This document shows, one piece after another, positions 35,711 to 45,487 of a DNA stretch of 63,662 bases; the stretch's first letter is position 1; every line of letters begins with the position of its first letter. The stretch is from Ectocarpus siliculosus. Lineage: Eukaryota > Sar > Phaeophyceae > Ectocarpales > Ectocarpaceae. Location of the stretch: the NCBI GenBank assembly GCA_000310025.1, contig FN649737.1:1707590-1771251 (forward strand). The letters run 5' to 3'. The notes under the pieces were generated by a model that was not told the DNA's origin, searched no databases, and worked only from the letters and a program-made list of their open reading frames with translations. Both the position numbers and the translations under genes were made by a program.

Positions 35711-36035
35711 TGTTAGATATACTCGCAGCAGTATCTGGTCGTGAGGATCCCAGGGGGATACGTGTTGGGAATTTCGTGTGTTGCAGGGTACCATCGGTGC
35801 AGTCACGGGGACCCTTTTGGCGTGGTTGGTGCGATGAAGCTTGCGTGCGTGCTGCGCTCACTTCTTCCTCTCTCTCTCCACCACCACCACCGTCTCTCTC
35901 CAATCAAGTTTCCTTCTCCCACTCTCTCTCCAACTCTCTCTCAATCTCTCTCTCTTGGCCTAACACGGCCGACTACCCAGTGCCCCAAGTAACGTCCAGA
36001 ACGTGCTTGCTGCACCCCGCGTAGTTTACCTTTCA
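35711..36035 (+). repeat. 5' LTR of copia-1
   Basis: 325 bp, TG...CA ends, with a CT-rich microsatellite-like interior (35868-35955). It should carry the promoter for the genomic RNA; no unambiguous TATA box was picked out. A primer-binding site after 36035 was not firmly recognised, though GGTATCTGCGCGCGG at 36053 is somewhat like an initiator-Met primer site. Confidence 0.92.
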
Positions 36036-36130
36036 CACTAGTGCGATATCACGGTATCTGCGCGCGGGCGTAGCCATCCGTGGGTTGTGCAGTCACGCGC
36101 AATCGGTAGACTCCCACAACACCAAACATC

Positions 36131-39100
36131 ATGGAGGACATCGACCTCTCCGCCCTCAGCGGGGAAGAGCTACAACAAAAAGTGGAGGAGATCGTCCAGC
36201 AACGAGTGCAAGCCGAACTCGAAGCCAACAGGATCAACGAGGGTGAAGTCACCATTGCCCAACCACCAGCCGGCAACCCAGCCACTCCAACCGGCAACCC
36301 AGTCCCACCTACTGGCAACCAACCATCACCCTCCAGCCAGGGTACACCAGCCACATTCAACGACCCCAGCAGCGTCGCACACATCGTGGCGCAAGCGGCC
36401 AAGGCGACAGCTGAGGCCATCGCTCAACAACAGGGCTTTGCCCGCTCAGGCACGTTACGTGTCAATCCAGGCTCAGAAATCGAACCTCAGCAGGACTTGT
36501 ACATTATTTTTGATATTTTTCGTGGTAAGATGATTTCATATTTTCAGGAGGAGGGTGTGCATGATGCGTTGGAACTGGAGGTCGAGGTCAAGGTCGGGAA
36601 GAGGGGTGTGAATGTAGGAGACCTTCGGAGACTTTTTGGAAATGAAGTGGTAGACAAGTCTTTCAAACTGTGGAATATCCTCATAAGCAAGGTTATGTAT
36701 CCCCCGATTCAGAGCTTGATTCTGGCGTGTGAGAGTCCCCAAAAGGGCTGGAAAATAGTGACCGAGTTCTATCAGGAGAAAAAGCAGTCAGAAAAGTCGA
36801 GGTTGGAGCAGGACTGGAAGGAGTTGGAGATGAAGGAGTCCGAGAGTCCACAGGACTACATTGCCCGCTCAGAGGCCCTTCGCCTGCGTCTCGCATCTGT
36901 AGGCACGATTAAGGATGAAACAGATGCCAACAAAGACATTGCTCGTGGCCTTCCCTCTTCGTTGTATGCCGTGCAAAAAGGAATACTGCTTGCCCATGAT
37001 GTCCTGACGTTGCGTACCCTTGAGACTGTGGTGAGGGACGCCCACGTGGAGATGGAGCGCGAGAGGAGCAAGGGGGAGAGGCGCGAGGTGGAGCTCGCTC
37101 TCGCCGCATCCGGCATGGGCCGGCGCGGCGGGGGCAGTGGGGGGGCATCCTGGGGTCAAGACGGCGGTCAGGCAGCAGCTGGCGGCCAAAATCGTGACGG
37201 AGAGAAGAAAAATAGTGACGTGTTCAACGACGACCCCGGCGGATTTTGCCGCTACCACCAGTCCGAGCTTCACACCAACGAGCAGTGTCGTCTCCAGCAG
37301 CAACTGCGGCGTGCGCGTTCGAGAGAGGGCGCCGAGGAACGTCGCTCAGGCGGCGGCAGCCGCGGTGGCGGCGGTAGCCAGCGAGGGGGTAGACCGCCGC
37401 CGGGACCCGGCCGCGGTGGCGGGCGATGGGTGAGGATAGAGCAGCAGCACCACACCGGTCATGGTGGCGGTGGCTGGAGCCAAGCCTCACCCGGCCCGCG
37501 ACCTCTTCGTGGACGTGGGCCTGGTGGTCGTCTGGGGCGTCACCCGGGGGGTCGTGGGCCCGCGGGACGCCACAGCAGCGACGGGCGTGCCGAGAGAGAT
37601 CGGGCAGGGAGAGGCCCGGGGCACGCGCGTTCTGGCCACGGAAGAGAGCAGGCGTACGTTGTGTACTACGCCCACGATGATGGTGGCTACTACGAAGATT
37701 ACGGCGACTACGACGAAGGCTACTCCTACGACGACGGCTACCACGACGCCGGGTACGCCCACTACGCCGGCGGCGGGGACAGCTACAGCAACTCCTCCTC
37801 CGGGTACGAAGACAGCCGTTCATCTGACGGCGGGATCCACTACGTCTACTACCCTCCCGCCGGTCAAGATTCATCATCCGAGCAGCCACGTCAGCCCCCC
37901 CCCGCGGGCAGCAGCAGCACCGCTTCCTCCTCGTCCTCTGCCCCTTCTCCTGGCGCGCCTCCATCTTCGGGCTACCTCCACCTCTGCACGGCACAATCGG
38001 TGCCCCTAGGCAAGTCTCACCCCGAAGATTTTTTTGGTAGGGTAGGAGTGACGATTGGAGTTGAGTCTGCTGCGTCTGCTTCGTCTTTGCTGAGTGTGGA
38101 ATCTAGTGAGGGGCCGCCTGGTAGCGAGAGATGGGTAGCTGATTCAGGTGCAAGCAACAGTTTTACCAACAGTAGTCTACACATGTACGATCTGCAGGAG
38201 ATCCCCGCAAATAGGAAGTATGTCGTCGTAGGTGATGGTCGACTGCTAGAAGTGCAAGCTATCGGTAGCATCAACCTTAGTTTCTTTCAGGAGGATGAGA
38301 ACGGTGAAAAAACGACGATGTGTGTTAAGCTGGCTGACGTGTCTGTAGTAGAGAACCTGAGCTTCAATTTGTTTTCAACGCATGCAGTTTCTCGAAAGCA
38401 ACAAATCCTGCACGACGAGCGTGGTGCAACCCTCCAAAATGGACTGCTATTTGCTAGGGAGGAAAAAGCGTCTGCAGCATATGCCATGCGGTTACCATAC
38501 GACCCATCTGCAACTCTAGTAGACTCTTCTGCTTTGCCTGCATTCGTGACTGCCCCCGATTCCACCCCCGCCGTTGGCTCCACGCGTTCCCCTTCCCAAA
38601 AAGGGGGCTCCGCGGAATCATTGGTGTCCGTGTTGCGTTTCCCTCCCGCTGGCTCTGCTAGCGTAGTACCTTCGAGTGAGAGCGTCACGCCCGCTGGTCC
38701 CACCAGCGTAGTACCTTCGACTGATAGCGTCACGCCCACTGGTCCCACCAGTGTAGTACCTGCGAGTGAGAACGCCCCGCCCGCCGGCTCTGCCGGCGTA
38801 GTACCTTCTTCGGCGTCCGAGTTTGTTTGTGTGGGTACTTTTCCGGGTATGGATCTTGGAGACACGAGTGTGCTCACCGACGAGCAGCTCATGGATGGCT
38901 ATGATGACACCCCGTATCAAGAGTTTTTCCCCGCGTTTATCCCTGAGACTGATGCTGCGAATGTAGCTGCTGTTTTGGATAGCATTGATGGGGGTGCTGA
39001 TTTTGACTTGGGTGCGGCCGCGCTTGGCCCTGGTGCGTCCCCGTTTGCTCTTGGTTCGACTGAAAAGTCCGTTGACATCAACCGCTTCCACCGCTCCCTT

Positions 39101-40810
39101 GCCCACGCTTGCGAGCCCCTTTTGAGAGAAACCGCCCAGCAGAGAGGCATCGTGCTCACCGGCAAGCTGGAACCGTGCACGGACTGCATGAAGGCGAAGG
39201 GCAGGCGAGGGTCGGTGCCGCGGGGGCCGGGAGCGCGGGCGTCCAAGCCACTCGGGCGTGTTCACCTGGACTTGTGTGGACCGCTGGTGCCTTCCCTGGG
39301 CGGCAACCTCTACCTGTTCGTCGCCGTCGACAGCGCCTCGCGGTGGAACAAGGTCTACGGTCTCCGGCGGAAGTCCGACGCGCTGGCGGCAACGAAAAGG
39401 CTGCTGGCGGACGTGGGGCGGTACGACCTCGGGCGCATCGAGTGTTTCCGCGTCGACAACGGCACCGAGTGGACCCGTGGCGACTTCCGGCAATTCTGCG
39501 ACGACAACGGCATCGGCGTCGAGTTCACCCCGCCTGGCACTCCGAAGTACAACGGCGTCGTCGAGAGCGCCATCTGGCGGATTATGAAGGCCGGCATGGC
39601 CGCCCGCCGCAGCGCTGGCCGTGTGTTCAACGTCGACTTCGCCTCCATCCCCGGCCTCGACGAGCGCGGTGACCGTCTTTGGATGGAATCGGCGAAGTGG
39701 GCCGCCGACGCTCTTAACCAGTCGGCGACCAAGGCCAACCCCGGGCGGCGCTCGCCGCACGAGATGTTCACCGGCGAGCAAGGGCCGTTCCGCGTGCTGC
39801 CGTTCTTCCAGCCCGGCTTCATGCGCGAGGATCGCCGCACCAAGCTTGACGACCAGGCCACCCTCTGCTTCTACCTGAACGGCGGCGACAACCACCCGAG
39901 CGGCACCGTCAAGGTCCTCAAGGCGTCCACCGGTCGCGTCGTCTACACCAACAACGTGTCGTGGGTGACGTCGGCGCCAGCCGGCGAGGGGGGTTCCGCT
40001 GGTATCACCGGTGCACCGACACCCCCCCCGTTCACGCCGCCGGTCGTCTCGATAAACTTTGGCCCAGCACCGACGCCTTCGACTGCCGCAACGCCACCTG
40101 CCGCAACGCCGCCGCCAGCGACCACGCCGCCGTCCGCTCCCACGCCTTCACAGCCACCCTCTGCCACTTCGCCGCCACCGTCGGCGACCCCCGCCCCTGG
40201 CCAGCCGTCTTCTGCCTCTTCGCCTTCACCGTTGCCGACCCTCGATCCAGACCAGCCGCCGCCGCCGGACCCCGCGATGCCCCCGCTTACGGCTCACGCC
40301 ATGCGGCAGCTTCGCCCGGGTACAAAGGCCGAGGGTATGATAGACCCGCGGCTGCCAAGCCGAACGAGATCGGGCACGAGGCACAGCACAGGACTCATCT
40401 CGATGCTAGACAAGAACACTCTGGTGTCGATGCTGGAGGCTCGGAGCGCGGTGGATGAGGAGCGCAGGGAGCTGGGGGGGGCGGAGGCCGGAGGGCCGGG
40501 GGGAGCGGGGGCCGGAGAACAGGCGGGAGCACTCGCAGCGGTGGACCCGGGGGCTGGAGGAGCGGGCTTTCCACTCGCATTTGCCACGCTCCTCGCCAAC
40601 CGGGGAGACATCGACGCCACGCTGCGAGACCAGCGCCCGCCGGAGCAACGCCCTGACCTTCCTCACTGCCAGGCCAGCGACCTTCGTGTCCCCAAGAGCT
40701 ACAAAGAGGCCATGGCGTCGGAGCACCGGCACCTTTGGAGCGACTCTATGCAAAGGTGTTTTATGGCTTGTTGGAAGCAGGGACTTTTACTCCGGCGAAG
40801 TAGCAACTAG
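36131..40810 (+). CDS. copia-1 Gag-protease-integrase polyprotein
   Basis: 1559 codons starting at the ATG of MEDIDLSALSGEELQQ. Gag helical region (about residues 120-340); a C-x2-H-x4-H-x4-C knuckle, CRYHQSELHTNEQC, near 372; an Arg/Gly-rich stretch (about 395-510) then a Tyr/Gly/Asp-rich low-complexity block (about 512-570); aspartic protease motif DSGAS near 670; integrase zinc finger H-x3-H (HRSLAH, about 985) with CTDC (about 1015); integrase core D-D-E from LDLCGP, RVDNGTEW and NGVVES (about 1043-1143); then a Pro-rich linker. The frame ends at a TAG (40808-40810), but the conserved linker continues one frame earlier as VFYGLLEAGTFTPAK followed by TAG (40801-40803). Confidence 0.93.
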   Translation: MEDIDLSALSGEELQQKVEEIVQQRVQAELEANRINEGEVTIAQPPAGNPATPTGNPVPPTGNQPSPSSQGTPATFNDPSSVAHIVAQAAKATAEAIAQQQGFARSGTLRVNPGSEIEPQQDLYIIFDIFRGKMISYFQEEGVHDALELEVEVKVGKRGVNVGDLRRLFGNEVVDKSFKLWNILISKVMYPPIQSLILACESPQKGWKIVTEFYQEKKQSEKSRLEQDWKELEMKESESPQDYIARSEALRLRLASVGTIKDETDANKDIARGLPSSLYAVQKGILLAHDVLTLRTLETVVRDAHVEMERERSKGERREVELALAASGMGRRGGGSGGASWGQDGGQAAAGGQNRDGEKKNSDVFNDDPGGFCRYHQSELHTNEQCRLQQQLRRARSREGAEERRSGGGSRGGGGSQRGGRPPPGPGRGGGRWVRIEQQHHTGHGGGGWSQASPGPRPLRGRGPGGRLGRHPGGRGPAGRHSSDGRAERDRAGRGPGHARSGHGREQAYVVYYAHDDGGYYEDYGDYDEGYSYDDGYHDAGYAHYAGGGDSYSNSSSGYEDSRSSDGGIHYVYYPPAGQDSSSEQPRQPPPAGSSSTASSSSSAPSPGAPPSSGYLHLCTAQSVPLGKSHPEDFFGRVGVTIGVESAASASSLLSVESSEGPPGSERWVADSGASNSFTNSSLHMYDLQEIPANRKYVVVGDGRLLEVQAIGSINLSFFQEDENGEKTTMCVKLADVSVVENLSFNLFSTHAVSRKQQILHDERGATLQNGLLFAREEKASAAYAMRLPYDPSATLVDSSALPAFVTAPDSTPAVGSTRSPSQKGGSAESLVSVLRFPPAGSASVVPSSESVTPAGPTSVVPSTDSVTPTGPTSVVPASENAPPAGSAGVVPSSASEFVCVGTFPGMDLGDTSVLTDEQLMDGYDDTPYQEFFPAFIPETDAANVAAVLDSIDGGADFDLGAAALGPGASPFALGSTEKSVDINRFHRSLAHACEPLLRETAQQRGIVLTGKLEPCTDCMKAKGRRGSVPRGPGARASKPLGRVHLDLCGPLVPSLGGNLYLFVAVDSASRWNKVYGLRRKSDALAATKRLLADVGRYDLGRIECFRVDNGTEWTRGDFRQFCDDNGIGVEFTPPGTPKYNGVVESAIWRIMKAGMAARRSAGRVFNVDFASIPGLDERGDRLWMESAKWAADALNQSATKANPGRRSPHEMFTGEQGPFRVLPFFQPGFMREDRRTKLDDQATLCFYLNGGDNHPSGTVKVLKASTGRVVYTNNVSWVTSAPAGEGGSAGITGAPTPPPFTPPVVSINFGPAPTPSTAATPPAATPPPATTPPSAPTPSQPPSATSPPPSATPAPGQPSSASSPSPLPTLDPDQPPPPDPAMPPLTAHAMRQLRPGTKAEGMIDPRLPSRTRSGTRHSTGLISMLDKNTLVSMLEARSAVDEERRELGGAEAGGPGGAGAGEQAGALAAVDPGAGGAGFPLAFATLLANRGDIDATLRDQRPPEQRPDLPHCQASDLRVPKSYKEAMASEHRHLWSDSMQRCFMACWKQGLLLRRSSN
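40801..40809 (+). promoter_or_regulatory. Candidate UAG readthrough site in copia-1
   Basis: TAG CAA CTA lies in the frame of the downstream RT ORF and of the linker peptide just upstream (VFYGLLEAGTFTPAK). It fits the UAG-CAR-YYA context known to promote ribosomal readthrough in tobacco mosaic virus and in the soybean copia element SIRE1. The second copia element has TAG CAA CCA at the homologous place. Function is inferred from this conservation. Confidence 0.6.
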
Positions 40811-42225
40811 TGGAGAACGCAATTAACGCTAAGTGGGTATTCGATTGGAAGGCAGATGAATTTGGATGGCCCACTAAGGTGAAGTCGAGACTTGTAGCGA
40901 GAGGTGATATGCAGAGAGAGTACATTGACTTTGGAGAGCTGTACGCGCCTACCGTTTCTGTTTCGTGTGTTAGGATGTTGGCTGCGTTGGCGTGCGAGTT
41001 GAATCTCGACTTGTGTCATTTCGATATTGAGCAAGCTTTTGTGCGCTCGGAGTTGGAGGAAGACGTGTACATGCGTTTGCCACAGGGATGTGGAGCTCTA
41101 TCTGGAATGATTGTAAAACTAGGCAAGAGTCTGTATGGCTTGAGACAGGCATCTAGGCAGTGGCATGCAATGCTGAAGAGGTGTTTAGTGGCGTTAGGTT
41201 TTGAGCAGTGCATGGCCGATGCTTGTGTGTTTCGTTTGATTGAGGATGGATGTGTTGTTTTGATTTTGGTAGTACATGTAGATGATATTTTTGCTGTGGG
41301 AGAGAGGGAGAGATGTGACAAGTTTGGCGCCGACCTTAACAAGTCCGTGCCAGTGAAGAACCTGGGAGAGTTGAGATGGTATTCTGGGTGCTTTTACGAG
41401 AGGAACAAGGAGACCGGAAGGTTGACGATTTCTCAGCAGACTTTCACGGACGAGCTAGCAGCAGAATATGGAGTAGTGGGAGGTAAGAGCGTTCCGATGT
41501 CTTCGGGGGTCAAGCTTTCTGATTTTGATGCGGATGAGGTGGCGACAGACTTTCCGTTTCGTGAGCTGGTAGGATCGTTGATGTGGCTGGCGACTCAAAC
41601 TAGGCCAGACATTGCGAATGCTGTAAGGGCAGTAGCTAGGTATTGCGCATCTCCGAAGCTGGTACACTGGAACGCAGCGATGGATATTTTAGGCTATGCG
41701 AGGAGGACGAGTCACTTTGGTATTTCGTTTCAGAGGGGTACAGTAGAAGGATTCAGCTTGCAGGGGTACGCTGATGCGGACTTTGCAAGCAAGGCAGCAG
41801 ACCGTAGGTCGGTATCAGGGAGAATCGTGACGTGTGGAGGAGGCGCTGTGTCTTGGTTTTCCAGAACGCAAAAGTGCGTCACACTTTCGACGACAGAAGC
41901 AGAGTACGTCGCGCTTGGTGACATAGTGAAGGAGATTTTGTTTTTGAGGCAGATTTGGCGTTTCATGTTGCCGCAGGTCGGCATGCCGTGCATCCCTGTC
42001 TTCGAGGACAACCAGGGGGCGATTCAACTAGCGCAGAACCCCATCTCAAACTCGAACTCGAAGCACGTAGATGTAAGGCACCATTTTCTCAGGGAACTGG
42101 TAGAGAGGAAGGAAATTTCGGTGATCCACGTGCCGTCTCCGTACCATCGTGCAGATTTTCTCACGAAGAGCTTGCCGAAGGACGCTTTCGAGTCTCACCG
42201 TGATTTTGCAATGAATTTGGCATGA
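40804..42225 (+). CDS. copia-1 reverse transcriptase / RNase H
   Basis: An open frame of 474 codons immediately after TAG at 40801. RT motifs: KWVFDWKADEFG, RLVARGDMQ, APTVS, CHFDIEQAFV (first catalytic Asp), YGLRQASRQWH, and VVHVDDIFAVG, the YVDD-type box with His in place of Tyr. RNase H: YADADFA, TLSTTEAEYVALGD, EDNQGAIQLAQNP, KHVDVRHHFLRELV. No Met codon opens it (the first in-frame near-cognate is GTG at 40810), so it should be made only as an extension of the upstream polyprotein. The TGA stop is followed by a 250-bp T-rich 3' region. Confidence 0.93.
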   Translation, partial: QLVENAINAKWVFDWKADEFGWPTKVKSRLVARGDMQREYIDFGELYAPTVSVSCVRMLAALACELNLDLCHFDIEQAFVRSELEEDVYMRLPQGCGALSGMIVKLGKSLYGLRQASRQWHAMLKRCLVALGFEQCMADACVFRLIEDGCVVLILVVHVDDIFAVGERERCDKFGADLNKSVPVKNLGELRWYSGCFYERNKETGRLTISQQTFTDELAAEYGVVGGKSVPMSSGVKLSDFDADEVATDFPFRELVGSLMWLATQTRPDIANAVRAVARYCASPKLVHWNAAMDILGYARRTSHFGISFQRGTVEGFSLQGYADADFASKAADRRSVSGRIVTCGGGAVSWFSRTQKCVTLSTTEAEYVALGDIVKEILFLRQIWRFMLPQVGMPCIPVFEDNQGAIQLAQNPISNSNSKHVDVRHHFLRELVERKEISVIHVPSPYHRADFLTKSLPKDAFESHRDFAMNLA

Positions 42226-42466
42226 ACATTTTATTGTTTTTCTGATGGGTTGTGTTTTGGTTTTGTTTTGTTTCTCGTTTTGTTTCCCGTTTTCTTTCAT
42301 TTCCCGCGCCAAGTATTTGTTACGCGCGATGCAGTACTCATGTTCCTTTGAATTGTTTTTCCCTCTTATGTTATTCTGGTCGAGTATTGATGGCATATAT
42401 TCTTGGAGAGATGTATTTTGGTTGAGATATCGAGTGTTCGCGAAGTTTTCAGTGATTAACTGTTGC

Positions 42467-42478
42467 GAGCAGGGGGGA
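42467..42478 (+). other. Polypurine tract of copia-1
   Basis: GAGCAGGGGGGA abuts the TG of the 3' LTR and would prime plus-strand DNA synthesis. The homologous place in the second element reads GCGAGTAGGCGGGC. Confidence 0.8.
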
Positions 42479-42803
42479 TGTTAGATATACTCGCAGCAGT
42501 ATCTGGTCGTGAGGATCCCAGGGGGATACGTGTTGGGAATTTCGTGTGTTGCAGGGTACCATCGGTGCAGTCACGGGGACCCTTTTGGCGTGGTTGGTGC
42601 GATGAAGCTTGCGTGCGTGCTGCGCTCACTTCTTCCTCTCTCTCTCCACCACCACCACCGTCTCTCTCCAATCAAGTTTCCTTCTCCCACTCTCTCTCCA
42701 ACTCTCTCTCAATCTCTCTCTCTTGGCCTAACACGGCCGACTACCCAGTGCCCCAAGTAACGTCCAGAACGTGCTTGCTGCACCCCGCGTAGTTTACCTT
42801 TCA
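42479..42803 (+). repeat. 3' LTR of copia-1
   Basis: 325 bp, identical by eye to the 5' LTR, ending TTTACCTTTCA and followed by the TTTGG duplication (42804-42808). Confidence 0.93.
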
Positions 42804-42808
42804 TTTGG

Positions 42809-43614
42809 GTTTCTACAGCAGTATGGACCAGACGCCGACTGTACATAGAAGTCGTACGAGTGTCGACCTAGTTGTTGTGCTGTCACAGCATCTNNNNTTG
42901 CCGCCCCGGTCGCAGTTTACAGCCTTGGTGTACGTACCAACAGCGAATAACTCGACTCTTCGCTTTTGTTCATGGCCACAACTTGTACATCATGCTGATT
43001 CCATTGCTGCTGCCGCCCCAAGCGTCACCGCAGAGTCCATGGACCGCACCGTTGGCCTTTTAGACTTTGCGGCGGGCACGGTGATACGCTGCGCAGTAGT
43101 TCAACTAGGCTGAGCGTGTGCACCTAACTTTGGTAATAACGTAGATCATGTGTGTGATTGTTCGGGGTTGTGTCGCAGTGTACGGCGAATGGAATAAGTG
43201 TGGTGTGTTCTTTGGATAAAACGAGCAAAAAATAAGGTAAAATAAATGCTCGCGGTAGAAAATATTTATGCGTGAGGGGCCTTGTCAACGGAGGGTTCTA
43301 TGCGCCACATCTTCCCAAAGATTGCTTTTGTTGTCCTGGGCACTCTTGTCGTCGTCCTCGTGCAAGAAGAGGTGGGAGTCCGCTGGCACAACCTCTCACG
43401 GAGGTTGGCAACCACGAACAGTGTACGTACATGGAATGACGTGTCGCAACACCTCGTGCGTGAAGCTGTGGGTCAAGTTTTCCTCGTGACCGGCTACAAG
43501 GCTGAACCACGTGCTTTGGTACTTACAAGGGACATCGAAAGCTAAATTACTTGTAATACGTGCTGTTCGTTGCCGTACGCAAGAGCTGCCGACAAGGATT
43601 GGATTTCTTGTCCA
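42809..43614. other. Flank with short ORFs and a 4-N gap
   Basis: Open frames at 42805-43113 and 43282-43545 (+). The latter encodes a hydrophobic stretch (IAFVVLGTLVVVLV) that could be a membrane segment, followed by a polar region. No family or splice chain was recognised. Four Ns at 42894-42897 mark an uncertain join. Confidence 0.25.
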
Positions 43615-43748
43615 CACACCCCTCCTGTGTAGCCTTGGATGGTTGTAGTTGTACGGAAAAAGGATACTGAAAGTGTACATTTTATTACTCTGCGTACAAT
43701 GAAAAGTGTCGTATACGTCTCACGACGAAAATGAGAGTACTGTCGCCA
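43615..43748. repeat. About 130-bp dispersed repeat, copy 2
   Basis: Partner of 3901-4027: CCCTCCTGTGTAG, GGATGGTTGTAGTTGTACG, GAAAAGTGTCGTATACGTCTCAC and the ending ACTGTCGCCATA. Confidence 0.65.
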
Positions 43749-44339
43749 TACCAAGTTGGACGCCACCAATAGAAACCTGGGAAGGCCGTACAAAAATGGT
43801 CATGTACGTACGCGGTTGTCGTCACCTTGAAGCCTCTCACCGAAAACACACCCGCGGACGCTCTTGCCGATACACGGAATACGAGAACATGGCAACAGGT
43901 AACGACCACTGAAAATTAAGCAGGCAGCCGCAAGAATGTCACTTCCATTGTGGCAGAGAATAACCTTGGAGGACCCGCTGAGGGTAGTAAGTCGTGCCAT
44001 ACTTCGATTGAAAACACTAAACAACTGCGAGAGAGAAAAACCCATGAGGACCCGATGATGGTAATAAGTCGTTCCATACACTTCGATTGAAAACGCCAAA
44101 CAACTGCGAGAAACAAACGTGGCACAACACGAACGACTGAAGTCCCACAAAGAAAACCAGGGAATACCCCGCGTCGGAACATGCACGGGGCGTCATTCGT
44201 AAACCTCTTCACCCCACCGTGCCAGAGCGAGCTCGAATGCCCTGGTCTACAAAACCACGATCGTTCATCACGAAGTATGGAGCTGGTCACCACCAGGCAT
44301 TTCCCCGCATATTACTGCGCGCTTCAAGTGTTTATCCTT

Positions 44340-45338
44340 TCAACGAGTCAAAGATGCATCTCTAAACTGAACCCTCTTCAGCGACCTTGGCCACATGTAA
44401 CCACACGTAAAACCGTCACCTGTAGACATCCCGTCAAACCTCAGTTCGACTATAGCTCTCGGCCAACGTACGTCTGACAGTGGTTGTTGGAAGCGTTTGC
44501 CAAACGACAACTCCTTGAGGGTAGGAGCCCAACATGACTCGAGAGTGATTGAATGATCCCCCGAAGGCAAGCGACTCCAATCCAGGCGACCACTGCAAGG
44601 TGTAAACCTTCGTGTTGAACTTACCCTCAAGCACCAACGTCTTTAGGCTCGTAGGCCAGGTGGTGTCGCTTACACGCCACCCACAGCCTGACCCAAACTC
44701 GAAAGCTTCTAGCGTGGACGGCCACTTAGCGCGTTCGACGGAAACCATGTCGTCGAAATCATCCGGGAACACAACCTATGCAAGTTCCTGGGCCAATGAA
44801 CGGCATCAACCTCCTGGTTAAATTTTATGGGAAACGACACCTCCTACAGCCCGTCAGGCAACTGCATGCCTTGTATTGGGCTGTTGAAACTCCCCCCCAA
44901 CCGTAGGACCTTGGGCGTGGCAGGGAGTACCACAGGAGGCCTCAGCCCCCCGTTCCACGCACCCCCCAAGGTGAGATACTGCAGCGAATCAGGCCAGATA
45001 ACGCCTAGCAGGTTCTGCTGGAACGCATCACCGGCCGTCAGAGCGATCAATGCATCCGGCCAATGATAGCCGGTTAATGGCTGGTCAAAGCACGTACCAA
45101 ACGCCAAACGTTGCAAGCTACTGGGCCACCGGACTGCGGCGATTGGCTGGTTGAAGCATCCTCCTAGACGAATGTCCTCGATGGAATCTACGAAAGTCAC
45201 ACCTTCGATGGACCTGTTGAATGTGCTTTCTAGCGAAAGTTGCTTCAAATTAGGAGGCATACTGATACTTTCGAGTGGCTGGTTGAAGCGGCTCTCGTAG
45301 CCGGATCCTGTTATATTCTTATCCCTTACCCAGATCAT
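44340..45338 (-). pseudogene. FNIP-type 22-residue repeat protein, decayed
   Basis: The minus strand encodes at least 13 repeats of about 22 residues with the pattern FNQPI..V.WP.SLQ.L.FG, for example FNQPIAAVRWPSSLQRLAFG, FDQPLTGYHWPDALIALTAG and FNTKVYTLQWSPGLESLAFG. This is the FNIP class of leucine-rich-repeat-like solenoids. The first seven are in one frame (45338-44844), ending in a stop. The rest alternate between two frames (44772-44434 and 44630-44340), so at least one stop and two frameshifts interrupt it. No N-terminal domain is visible. It is probably a relic of a surface or interaction protein. Confidence 0.75.
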
Positions 45339-45487
45339 TCGATGTAAGTATTGGATTTGGTTGGGTGAGGCCTCCTGCGCCGGTCTGTGGTCCCGCCCAT
45401 TACTTTCTTGTTAATTATCCGATCTGTCACATCTTAGTTTTTGACCACTCACGCCTCTAAGCTAGGTCTCGCCCACCCAAACTTTCT

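Larger units (their letters stand above)
35711..42803 (+). mobile_element. Complete Ty1/copia LTR retrotransposon (copia-1)
   Basis: A 7,093-bp element with two 325-bp LTRs that begin TGTTAGATATACTCGC and end TTTACCTTTCA, a TTTGG target duplication, a polypurine tract before the 3' LTR, and domain order Gag, protease, integrase, reverse transcriptase, RNase H, which defines the copia class. The LTRs look identical by eye over their full length, so insertion was very recent. The coding region is interrupted once, between integrase and RT, by a UAG in a readthrough-type context and a nearby one-base frame change. Confidence 0.95.

Noticed and set aside
38618-39895. 425-codon minus-strand ORF
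   Set aside because: It lies wholly inside the copia-1 polyprotein, opposite integrase and a Pro-rich region; a GC-rich shadow of the real frame.
40742-40765. Programmed -1 frameshift at the integrase-RT junction
   Set aside because: The frame change is real in this sequence but no convincing slippery heptamer or downstream pseudoknot was seen, and copia-2 needs no shift; mutation or sequencing error is simpler.
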